NCBI GenBank assembly: GCA_046086225.1
Contig: JBJSXF010000086.1
Location: forward strand, 1 to 7,596
Reading direction: 5' to 3'
Length of the DNA: 7,596 nt
From: JBJSXF01 sp046086225
GTDB taxonomy: Bacteria; Actinomycetota; Acidimicrobiia; IMCC26256; PALSA-610
In this document: in pieces, positions 1 to 5,230 of the stretch
How positions within the stretch are numbered: the first letter of the stretch is position 1
Layout: the number at the start of each line of letters is the position of its first letter
Made by a program: the position numbers and the translations under genes
The notes under the pieces: generated by a model
What the model saw: the letters and a program-made list of their open reading frames with translations, nothing else
The model's database searches: none
What the model was told of the DNA's origin: nothing

Positions 1-1
1 C

Positions 2-79
2 TTCCCCGACGGGCCGCGTCCGACGGGACTCCGCTACTGCATGAACAGCGCGTCGCTCCGCCTCGACCGCGACGGGTGA
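2..79 (+). CDS. 3' end of an unidentified gene (partial)
   Basis: An open frame enters from the left edge and stops at TGA 77-79, giving a 25-residue tail that ends in ASLRLDRDG. Of its 25 sense codons, 23 end in G or C, as in the certain genes of this window, so it is probably the true C-terminus of an upstream plus-strand gene. The peptide is too short to assign to a family. Another frame from the edge stays open longer, to about 169, but it lacks this codon bias as clearly and shows no recognisable protein. The product is unknown. Confidence 0.45.
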   Translation, partial: FPDGPRPTGLRYCMNSASLRLDRDG

Positions 80-135
80 CGAGTCGGTCGCAACGGCTGC
101 GATCCGCCTCCCACCGGGATTTCCCCTTGCATTCG

Positions 136-150
136 GGCCCCCGAGGGGCC
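136..150 (+). terminator. GC-rich hairpin, possible terminator of the upstream gene
   Basis: GGCCCC (136-141) and GGGGCC (145-150) form a perfect 6-bp stem around a CGA loop, 57 bp after the stop of the partial upstream gene. There is no T-tract, which is common in high-GC actinobacteria, so termination is an inference. The hairpin could instead lie inside the promoter region of the downstream WhiB gene. Confidence 0.3.
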
Positions 151-166
151 AAGATGTCACGGTTGT

Positions 167-184
167 AATTCCAACGACGGAATT
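167..184. repeat. Perfect 6-bp inverted repeat upstream of the WhiB2-type gene
   Basis: AATTCC (167-172) and GGAATT (179-184) are separated by AACGAC. The site is AT-rich for this sequence and lies about 107 bp upstream of the start codon. It could be an operator or part of the promoter. The stretch TGTAAT (164-169) overlaps it and might be a -10 element, but no -35 partner is evident. Confidence 0.3.
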
Positions 185-260
185 CGCCGGGAACCCCGGC
201 CCTCCGATCGCTGGATTCCGACGATGGTCTCCGGGGACGGATTCCCGGCGACGGGCCCAG

Positions 261-274
261 GACACGGGCGACAC
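261..274 (+). promoter_or_regulatory. Two GACAC motifs (WhiA-like sites) before the WhiB2-type gene
   Basis: GACACGG occurs at 261-267 and again at 270-276, so the two copies repeat with a 9-bp period and end 14 bp before the ATG. GACAC is the core of the WhiA binding motif known from Streptomyces. In those organisms WhiA acts together with WhiB, the orthologue group of the adjacent gene. The motif is short and the region GC-rich, so binding by WhiA is inferred from position and duplication only. Confidence 0.3.
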
Positions 275-290
275 GGCTCAGGGGGAGCGC

Positions 291-575
291 ATGCGCGAGG
301 TCCTCATTCAACTCGAGATCGACGGTGCCGATCGGCGGTGGCAGGAACGTGCCAACTGCCTCGGTGTCGATCCCGATCTCTTCTTCCCCGAGCGGGGTGC
401 ATCCACCCGCGAGGCCAAGCAGGTCTGCGGCGGCTGCGAGGTCAAGGGCGACTGCCTCGAGTACGCGTTGCAGCACGGTGAGAAGTTCGGCATCTGGGGC
501 GGCATGTCGGAGCGCGAACGGCGGCGCATCCGGCGCGAGCGGGCGCTCGTCCGTCGCGGCCTCGCCAGCGCCTAG
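291..575 (+). CDS. whiB2: WhiB-family iron-sulfur transcriptional regulator, WhiB2/WhmD-like
   Basis: A 94-residue WhiB-like (Wbl) protein. The four cysteines that hold a [4Fe-4S] cluster are Cys23, Cys46, Cys49 and Cys55 (C-x22-C-x2-C-x5-C). They are followed by the family turn GIWGG (67-71) and a basic tail, SERERRRIRRERA, that contacts DNA or a partner sigma factor. FFPERGASTREAK (31-43) and CEVKGDCLEYAL (49-60) are typical of the WhiB2/WhmD/Streptomyces WhiB branch, which controls septation and cell division. Such proteins act in the cytoplasm, usually with sigma-A and, in Streptomyces, with WhiA. The ATG at 291 has a purine-rich GGGGGAG just upstream, with short spacing. The stop codon shares a CTAG with the stop of the convergent ftcD. 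The Wbl assignment is certain; the WhiB2 subgroup is from motif memory, not a tree. Confidence 0.94.
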   Translation: MREVLIQLEIDGADRRWQERANCLGVDPDLFFPERGASTREAKQVCGGCEVKGDCLEYALQHGEKFGIWGGMSERERRRIRRERALVRRGLASA

Positions 576-1444
576 CCGACTCCTCCGGTCGAACCGGGCC
601 CACGGGCGAGGCGGTCCTCGATCGTCGCCTGCGGGTCGATGCCGCTCCAGGTGAGGAACTCGCGGGAGCAGGCCCGCATCACCGCCCGGGGCGCGAGCCC
701 GACGAGCTCCACCCCCTCCACGTCCCGACCCTCGGCGCGCGCTGCGGTCTGCACGGCTCTGCTCGCCGCCTCCATGCCGGTCAGCTCGGGGGCGACCAGG
801 TTCATGGATACCTGCGCCCGACCGACCGTCGCCAGCTCGAGGCCCAGCGCCCGCACTCCGGGGAGGCCCCCGTCGCGTTCTCGGATCCGGCGCGCGATCC
901 GGCGGGCGACGGTGACGTCGTCGGTGTCGAGCACGCAGTTGAGGGCCACGAGCGGTGGCCGGGCGCCCACGGCGGTCGCTCCGAGCCGAGGGTGCGGTGC
1001 GGCGGGCCCGAAGTCGGGGGCCCGGGCGGTGAAGGCATCCCGCCGGGTGGCGGGGAGCGTGCGGGCCTCGGGGTCGGCGGCGTCGTAGCAGAACACCGGA
1101 ACGGAGTGCCGCTCGGCCCACCAACTCGCGAACTCGCGGGCGGCGGTGACGGCCTGCTCCGGACCGGTGCCGGCGAGGGCCACGAACGGCACGACGTCCA
1201 GGGCGCCGAGCCGCGGGTGCACACCGACATGGGTCGACTGGTCGAGGTGCCCGGCGACCGCGTCGGCGAGCGCGCGGATCGCGTCGGCGGCATCGCCCCG
1301 ACCGGGGCCGGCGAGGGTGAGCACGCTCCGGTGGTGGTCGGTGTCGCGGTGCAGGTCGAGGAGCGAGGGGCCGCACGCCCGGGCGAGCACACCGAGGATC
1401 CCGCCGTCGCGGCCTTCCGAGACGTTGGGCACGCACTCGAGCAC
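572..1444 (-). CDS. ftcD: Glutamate formimidoyltransferase (monofunctional FtcD-type)
   Basis: This 290-residue protein should transfer the formimino group of N-formimino-L-glutamate to tetrahydrofolate, the last step of one histidine degradation route, in the cytoplasm. It opens with the family start ECVPNVSEGRD (3-13). DHHRSVLTLAG (36-46) and HPRLGALDVVPF (76-87) follow, and His76 is the probable catalytic histidine. The second subdomain shows HPRLGATAVGARPPLVALN (151-169) and QVSMNL (211-216). The length fits the formimidoyltransferase part alone, and no cyclodeaminase domain follows. No other histidine-utilisation gene is in the window, so the pathway role is known only from the family. 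The GTG start at 1444 has no Shine-Dalgarno and lies 7 nt after a TACCCT -10 box, so translation is probably leaderless. The gene is convergent with the WhiB2-type gene and divergent from the oxidoreductase. Confidence 0.92.
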   Translation of the reverse strand: MLECVPNVSEGRDGGILGVLARACGPSLLDLHRDTDHHRSVLTLAGPGRGDAADAIRALADAVAGHLDQSTHVGVHPRLGALDVVPFVALAGTGPEQAVTAAREFASWWAERHSVPVFCYDAADPEARTLPATRRDAFTARAPDFGPAAPHPRLGATAVGARPPLVALNCVLDTDDVTVARRIARRIRERDGGLPGVRALGLELATVGRAQVSMNLVAPELTGMEAASRAVQTAARAEGRDVEGVELVGLAPRAVMRACSREFLTWSGIDPQATIEDRLARGPGSTGGVG

Positions 1445-1450
1445 GAGCCC

Positions 1451-1475
1451 AGGGTAGGCAGCGAACGCCTACCCT
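1451..1475. promoter_or_regulatory. Symmetric divergent promoter: inverted repeat containing two -10 boxes
   Basis: AGGGTAGGC (1451-1459) and GCCTACCCT (1467-1475) are perfect 9-bp inverted repeats around AGCGAAC. Each arm holds TACCCT, a TANNNT-type actinobacterial -10 box, one per strand. The minus box ends at 1451, so +1 should be 1444, the G of the ftcD GTG. The plus box ends at 1475, so +1 should be 1482 or 1483, the G of the oxidoreductase GTG. Neither gene has a Shine-Dalgarno in the 38-bp gap, and both protein families begin right at these GTGs. The dyad could also be bound by a repressor. No convincing -35 element is visible. Confidence 0.6.
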
Positions 1476-1482
1476 CGGTGGC

Positions 1483-2472
1483 GTGCAGTTCGGCCTCGCC
1501 CTGCCCCAGTACGACTTCTCGGTCGCCGGTGAGCCCGAGCTCGCGTTCGCAACGATCGTCGAGCACGCCCGGATCGCGTCCCGGTCGGGCGGCACGTCGG
1601 TCTGGCTCTCCGACCACCTGTTCCTCGATCTGGCCAAGTACGGCGGACCCGCCGAGGCGAGCGCCTGCTACGACCCGATCGTGACCCTCGCCGCCCTGGC
1701 CCGGGCGGTACCGGAGGTTCGGCTCGGCACGCTCGTGCTGCTCGAGGCCCTGCGGCCCGCGTCGGTGCTCGCCAAGTCCCTCGCCACCCTCGACCGGATC
1801 GCGGGCGGTCGCGTCGACGCCGGGATCGGCGCAGGCTGGTACGAGCCCGAGTACGCCGCCCTCGGGATGGCCATGCCCCGACCCGGTGAGCGCCTCGATC
1901 GACTCGTCGACGCGCTCGCCGTGCTCGGCGGACTCCTCGACGGCGGTCCGTGCACCTGGGCCGGGACCCACCATCGCGCCGCCGGCGCCGAGAATCGCCC
2001 CGCCGCGCAGCAGTCGCCCCGGCCGCGCGTGTTCGTCGGGGGCAAAGGCGACCGGCTCCTGCGCATCGTCGCCGAGCGGGCCGACGGCTGGAACACCTGC
2101 TGGGCCTGGACGCCTGCCGCATACCGCGAGCGCCTCGACGTGCTCGAACGCGCGTGCGCGACGGTCGACCGCGACCCGGCCACCGTGTGGCGGACCCTCG
2201 GCCTCTACGCCCTCGTCGGGGAGGACGAACGCGATCTCGTCCGGCGCTTCGAGCGCCTGGCCGCCACCTCACCGCCCGGAGTGGTGAACGGTGACCTCTC
2301 GCGTTGGCGCGAGGGCCGACTGGTGGGCACGGTCGACGAGGTCCGCGACCAGGTGCATGTCTGGCGCGACCTCGGGGTCGAGACCCTCGTGCTCGGAGTG
2401 GGCGCGGTGCCGTTCCAGGTGAGCGCGCCCGACGACGTGGAGCTCGCGCTCCACGCCTGCGTCACTGCGTGA
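1483..2472 (+). CDS. LLM-class (luciferase-like) F420-type oxidoreductase
   Basis: A 329-residue cytoplasmic oxidoreductase of the bacterial luciferase-like TIM-barrel superfamily. Proteins of this type in actinobacteria mostly use coenzyme F420, though FMN-using relatives exist. The N-terminal strand MQFGLALPQ is followed by SDHLFLD (43-49), then RPASVLAKSLATLDRIAGGR (91-110) and GIGAGWYEPEYAALG (114-128), the cofactor-binding core. A later segment, GGKGDRLLRIVAERADGWN (186-204), matches the conserved GG...R..A..ADGWN signature. GTVDEVRDQV (282-291) is the usual C-terminal helix motif. The substrate cannot be predicted. The GTG start is probably leaderless, directly after a TACCCT box. Divergence from ftcD hints at shared control but not at a shared pathway. 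Its stop overlaps the convergent WhiB-family gene by 11 bp. Confidence 0.92.
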   Translation: MQFGLALPQYDFSVAGEPELAFATIVEHARIASRSGGTSVWLSDHLFLDLAKYGGPAEASACYDPIVTLAALARAVPEVRLGTLVLLEALRPASVLAKSLATLDRIAGGRVDAGIGAGWYEPEYAALGMAMPRPGERLDRLVDALAVLGGLLDGGPCTWAGTHHRAAGAENRPAAQQSPRPRVFVGGKGDRLLRIVAERADGWNTCWAWTPAAYRERLDVLERACATVDRDPATVWRTLGLYALVGEDERDLVRRFERLAATSPPGVVNGDLSRWREGRLVGTVDEVRDQVHVWRDLGVETLVLGVGAVPFQVSAPDDVELALHACVTA

Positions 2473-2764
2473 CCGCGGCTCCGGTCGTCGCCGCGCCCCG
2501 GCGGCGGCGCAGGATTCGGCGCCGCTCCCGCTCGGAGGCTCCGCCCCACACGCCGTGCTCGATCTGGTGCTCGAGCGCGTACTCGAGGCATTCGCTGCGA
2601 ACGGAGCAGCCGTCGCAGATGTGCTGGGCCGAGATCACGCCCGTACCGTCGGACGGGAAGAAGTCGGTGGGCTGGGCGCCGCGGCAGCGGGCCTGCAGCA
2701 TCCACGTGAAGCCCGGGCCGTTCGTCCCGGTCGTGATCCCCTCGGTCGTCGGGTCCACCGTCAT
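2462..2764 (-). CDS. WhiB-family iron-sulfur transcriptional regulator (second copy)
   Basis: A 100-residue Wbl protein with cluster ligands Cys27, Cys50, Cys53 and Cys59, the GVWGG turn (71-75) and the basic tail SERERRRILRRRR (77-89). The segment QARCRGAQPTDFFPSDG (24-40) matches the usual first-cysteine region. It lacks the AT-hook tail of WhiB7 and is not the WhiB2 type. A WhiB1/WhiB4-like branch is possible, but I cannot place it. The ATG at 2764 is chosen because GAGGAAA lies 3 nt upstream and the protein length is normal. The frame stays open to 3259, but that extension reads through intergenic DNA and the next gene. The 3' end overlaps the oxidoreductase gene tail to tail. It probably acts in the cytoplasm as a redox- or NO-sensitive regulator, by family analogy. 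Confidence 0.94.
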   Translation of the reverse strand: MTVDPTTEGITTGTNGPGFTWMLQARCRGAQPTDFFPSDGTGVISAQHICDGCSVRSECLEYALEHQIEHGVWGGASERERRRILRRRRGAATTGAAVTQ

Positions 2765-2788
2765 CGCTTTCCTCGCATCCCTGTCCGG

Positions 2789-2804
2789 GCGGAGCGGACT
2801 CCGC
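2789..2804 (-). repeat. Small hairpin in the leader of the second WhiB-family gene
   Basis: GCGGAG (2789-2794) and CTCCGC (2799-2804) pair around CGGA, 24 bp upstream of the start codon and just outside the Shine-Dalgarno. A role in the mRNA leader is possible. In such GC-rich DNA a 6-bp stem may be chance. Confidence 0.25.
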
Positions 2805-2826
2805 GGGCCTCGGTCATTGTCGTCGG

Positions 2827-2844
2827 GTCGGACGTACGCCGGAC
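2827..2844. repeat. Imperfect 18-bp palindrome centred on CGTACG
   Basis: Fourteen of 18 positions are symmetric about the centre CGTACG, with arms GTCGGA and GCCGGAC-like. It lies 62 bp upstream of the second WhiB-family gene and about 185 bp before the small plus-strand gene. It could be a dimeric regulator site. No -10 box for the WhiB-family gene is convincing nearby. The rest of the 264-bp gap (2765-3028) shows no gene. Confidence 0.25.
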
Positions 2845-2977
2845 GCGGTTTGCTCCCGGATTCAGGGAACTCCCAGGAGATTCGGGGCCGGTCCGCACCA
2901 CGAACGCGTCGCGCGTGTGCCGGACGGCCCATTGCGTGTGGAGATCGCGTGGAGGAAGGCGTTCGGCGGGGCGGTGG

Positions 2978-2983
2978 TACCCT
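2978..2983 (+). promoter_or_regulatory. Candidate -10 box for the small hypothetical gene
   Basis: TACCCT is the same hexamer as in both arms of the ftcD/oxidoreductase promoter. A start of transcription near 2990 would give a leader of about 39 nt that includes the strong GAGGAGGAG ribosome site. No -35 element is recognisable. Confidence 0.4.
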
Positions 2984-3028
2984 CTGCCCTCCCGTCGGGG
3001 TCCGGCGGAGCGAGGAGGAGCACCCGTC

Positions 3029-3298
3029 ATGGCGATCGAGCCCGAAGCGCTGGAGGAGATTCCGCCGCAGGGGCACGTCCGGGTGGTCTACACGGGCCCG
3101 GTTGCTCCGCACTGGGAGATCCACCGGGTGTTCGGCGACTCGCACGCGATCGACGAGTTCCGGCAGCGGGCGATGGCCCGCCTCCAGCTCCTCCCGGTCT
3201 ACGACCCGCAGTTCCGGCGCAACCGGGAGCGGGTCACGCGCGATGCCGAGCGGGAGCACTTCATCCTCGAGTGGGACCTCGGCGACGACATCGAGTAG
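3029..3298 (+). CDS. Small conserved-looking hypothetical protein
   Basis: An 89-residue protein of unrecognised family. The ATG is supported by GAGGAGGAG (3012-3020) 8 nt upstream and a TACCCT box 45 bp upstream, and the codons are strongly GC3-biased, so I consider it a real gene. It has no signal peptide, membrane segment or cysteine. It looks like a soluble, mixed alpha/beta protein. A short strand HVRVVYTG (16-23) leads into APHWEIHRVFGDSHAIDEF (26-44), then a basic helical stretch rich in Arg (45-73) and an acidic end EWDLGDDIE (81-89). It diverges from the second WhiB-family gene and is convergent with pstA, separated by a hairpin. Neither neighbour reveals its role. Confidence 0.78.
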   Translation: MAIEPEALEEIPPQGHVRVVYTGPVAPHWEIHRVFGDSHAIDEFRQRAMARLQLLPVYDPQFRRNRERVTRDAEREHFILEWDLGDDIE

Positions 3299-3323
3299 CG
3301 CCCGGCCGGGTCCGGTCCGGGCG
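3299..3323. terminator. Hairpin between convergent genes, likely bidirectional terminator
   Basis: CGCCCGG (3299-3305) and CCGGGCG (3317-3323) form a perfect 7-bp stem with an 11-nt loop. It starts directly after the TAG of the small hypothetical gene and lies 11 bp beyond the stop of pstA. A second short hairpin, GTCGGC (3329-3334) with GCCGAC (3338-3343), brackets the pstA stop codon. Neither has a T-tract. The position between two converging genes favours termination in both directions. Confidence 0.5.
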
Positions 3324-3334
3324 GTGAGGTCGGC

Positions 3335-4264
3335 TCAGCCGACGCGCCGACGCTCGTAGCGGTTGCGGAGCAGCACCGCCCCGAGGTTGCACAGCACGGT
3401 GATCGCGAGGAGCACGAGGATCGCGGCCGAAGCCAGCTCGGTCTTGAACTCGGGCTTCGCCTGTCGGGCCCAGGTGTAGATCACGACCGGCAGCGCCGTG
3501 TAGTCACCCCGGAGCTGCTCGAGCAGCCCGGCCGGGCGGCTGCTCAGGTACGTGGTGAGCACGGCGCCGGTGAGGATCAGGGGTGCCGTCTCGCCGAGGG
3601 CCCGGGCGAGCGAGAGCACCGAGCCGGTGAGGACTCCCGGCGCGGCGCTCGGCAGCACGAGGGTGCGCACCACGTCGGAGCGCGTGGCGCCCAGTCCGTA
3701 CCCGGCCTCCCGCAGCGTCGTCGGCACCGCCCGGATCGCCTCGGCGGCGGTGATGATCACGATGGGGAGCACGAGGATCGCGAGGGTGAGTCCGCCCGCG
3801 AGCAGGCTGCGACCGCCGGTGAGGCCCCCGTCGAGATCGGTGCCGAGGGCCTGCACGAAGACGGCGAGGCCCAGCAGCCCGTAGACGACCGACGGCACCC
3901 CGGCCAGGTTTCGGATGTTCAGGGCGATGATGCGGGTGAACCGCGTGTCGGCGGCGTACTCCTCGAGGTAGACGGCCGTGGCGACGCCGAGCGGGAAGGC
4001 GATCACGACCACAATCGCGGCGAGGAGGAGCGAACCCCGGATCGCCTGGGCCACGCCGGCCTGCTCGGGGCGGGTGGCGAGGTTCCCGGTGAGGAACTCG
4101 CCCGCCCGGCTGCCGAAGACGGGTGCGCCGGTGCGTACGACGTCACCGATGAGCACGACGAGGAACGCGAAGCACGCCACGAGGCAGAACACGATGGCGG
4201 CGAGGAACGCCATGCCCCACCAGTCGGTCCGACTCCGGGCGATCATCGGCGGGTCGGTGGCCAT
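3335..4264 (-). CDS. pstA: Phosphate ABC transporter permease PstA
   Basis: The 309-residue inner-membrane subunit that with PstC forms the phosphate channel of the high-affinity Pst transporter. About six hydrophobic segments are visible, at roughly 17-42, 75-100, 118-141, 152-173, 208-237 and 278-299. The cytoplasmic coupling (EAA) loop that contacts PstB is AEAIRAVPTTLREAGYGLGA (174-193). It is followed by ARALGETAPLILTGA (220-234), a PstA hallmark. The end carries the usual basic tail RNRYERRRVG. The ATG overlaps the pstC stop in TGATG, implying translational coupling and roughly equal amounts of the two permeases. The length is normal for the family. It is the last gene of the minus-strand unit; pstB, which normally follows, is missing here and lies elsewhere in the locus. 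Confidence 0.97.
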   Translation of the reverse strand: MATDPPMIARSRTDWWGMAFLAAIVFCLVACFAFLVVLIGDVVRTGAPVFGSRAGEFLTGNLATRPEQAGVAQAIRGSLLLAAIVVVIAFPLGVATAVYLEEYAADTRFTRIIALNIRNLAGVPSVVYGLLGLAVFVQALGTDLDGGLTGGRSLLAGGLTLAILVLPIVIITAAEAIRAVPTTLREAGYGLGATRSDVVRTLVLPSAAPGVLTGSVLSLARALGETAPLILTGAVLTTYLSSRPAGLLEQLRGDYTALPVVIYTWARQAKPEFKTELASAAILVLLAITVLCNLGAVLLRNRYERRRVG

Positions 4265-5208
4265 CAGTACCGCTCCCGGACCCGGCGTACGAAGCGGTCG
4301 CCGACGTAGTTGAGGCCCATGGTGACGAGGAAGAGGAGCAGGCCGAGGAAGAAGAGGCTCTGGTAGGCGGTGTTGGCGGCGCCGCCGCCGCCCCCGGCGA
4401 CCTGGTCGGTGCCCTGGGCGATCGAGATCATCGCCGCGGTCACGGTCTGCCCGGGCCGAAAGGGGTCGGTGGTGAAGGCCGAGTTGCCCGATCCACCGGC
4501 GGCGAGGGCCACGACCATGGTCTCACCGATGGCCCGACTCGCAGCGAGGATGAGCGAGGCGACGATTCCCGAGACGGCGGCCGGGAACACGACCCGCAGG
4601 CTCGTCTGCACCTTCCGGGCCCCGAGTCCGTAGGAGGCTTCGCGGAGGGACGCGGGCACGGCGCGCAACGCGTCCTCGGTGATCGAGGCCACGAGCGGGG
4701 TGACGAGGATGCCGACGCCGAGGCCGGCGGCCATGAGCGTGAAGAGCGGCGCTTCGGGTCGGATCCGACGCACGATCTCCGGGGAGATCCAGGAGATCGC
4801 GAAGTAGGCGACCACGATGCTCGGGATGCCGGCGAGGATCTCCAGCGTCGGCTTGATGATGCGACGCGCCCGGGGTGACGCGTACTCGGACAGGAAGATC
4901 GCCGACCCGAGCCCGAGCGGTGTGGCGATCGTCATGGCCACCCCGGTGACGATGAGCGACCCGACGAAGAGGGTGCGCAGATCGAACTGCCCACGACGCG
5001 GGAACCATCCGCTCGACCAGAGGCTCGAGAGGTCGACCGACCGCAGGAACGACACCGCCTCGCCCGTGAGCGAGATCACGATGGCGAGGCTGATCGCGAT
5101 CGACGAGCACGCAGCGGCCAGGAAGACCCGGCGGATTCTGCGCTCGCGGCGGTGCCGCCGGGGATCCCCCGCGAGGGAGAACTCCGGCGGCACCGGGATC
5201 GCGGTCAC
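4264..5208 (-). CDS. pstC: Phosphate ABC transporter permease PstC
   Basis: A 314-residue membrane permease, partner of PstA. A basic cytoplasmic N-terminus (RRHRRERRIRR, 17-27) precedes the first membrane helix (28-48). Further helices lie at about 79-107, 125-145, 155-175, 211-235 and 284-302. The coupling loop is EDALRAVPASLREASYGLGA (178-197), followed by SRAIGETMVV (224-233), typical of PstC. A loop at 240-282 contains a run of glycines (AGGGGGAAN), low in complexity but in the usually variable extracytoplasmic region. The GTG start at 5208 is preceded by GGGGGAA, 3 nt away. The gap to pstS is 22 bp and contains a small hairpin that covers this ribosome site. It is expressed with pstS and pstA from the PHO-box promoter. 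Confidence 0.97.
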   Translation of the reverse strand: MTAIPVPPEFSLAGDPRRHRRERRIRRVFLAAACSSIAISLAIVISLTGEAVSFLRSVDLSSLWSSGWFPRRGQFDLRTLFVGSLIVTGVAMTIATPLGLGSAIFLSEYASPRARRIIKPTLEILAGIPSIVVAYFAISWISPEIVRRIRPEAPLFTLMAAGLGVGILVTPLVASITEDALRAVPASLREASYGLGARKVQTSLRVVFPAAVSGIVASLILAASRAIGETMVVALAAGGSGNSAFTTDPFRPGQTVTAAMISIAQGTDQVAGGGGGAANTAYQSLFFLGLLLFLVTMGLNYVGDRFVRRVRERY

Positions 5209-5214
5209 GGGTTC

Positions 5215-5230
5215 CCCCGTCGGTCCGGGG
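5215..5230 (-). repeat. Intercistronic hairpin between pstS and pstC
   Basis: CCCCG (5215-5219) and CGGGG (5226-5230) form a 5-bp stem around six bases. It starts directly after the pstS stop codon and includes part of the GGGGGA ribosome site of pstC. Such a hairpin could protect the pstS 3' end or damp pstC translation, matching the usual need for more PstS than permease. The stem is short, so the effect is speculative. Confidence 0.35.

Noticed and set aside
802..1974. A 390-residue minus-strand open frame across ftcD and the oxidoreductase
   Set aside because: It is an out-of-frame reading of two well-supported genes with low-complexity Ser/Pro/Arg sequence.
2765..3259. An N-terminal extension of the second WhiB-family protein to 265 residues
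   Set aside because: The extra part reads antisense through the small hypothetical gene and the intergenic region. The ATG at 2764 has a good ribosome site and gives a normal Wbl length.
4378..4400. GCC/GCG-rich low-complexity run, considered as a repeat or slippage site
   Set aside because: It encodes the glycine-rich loop of PstC in frame, and the gene continues intact on both sides.
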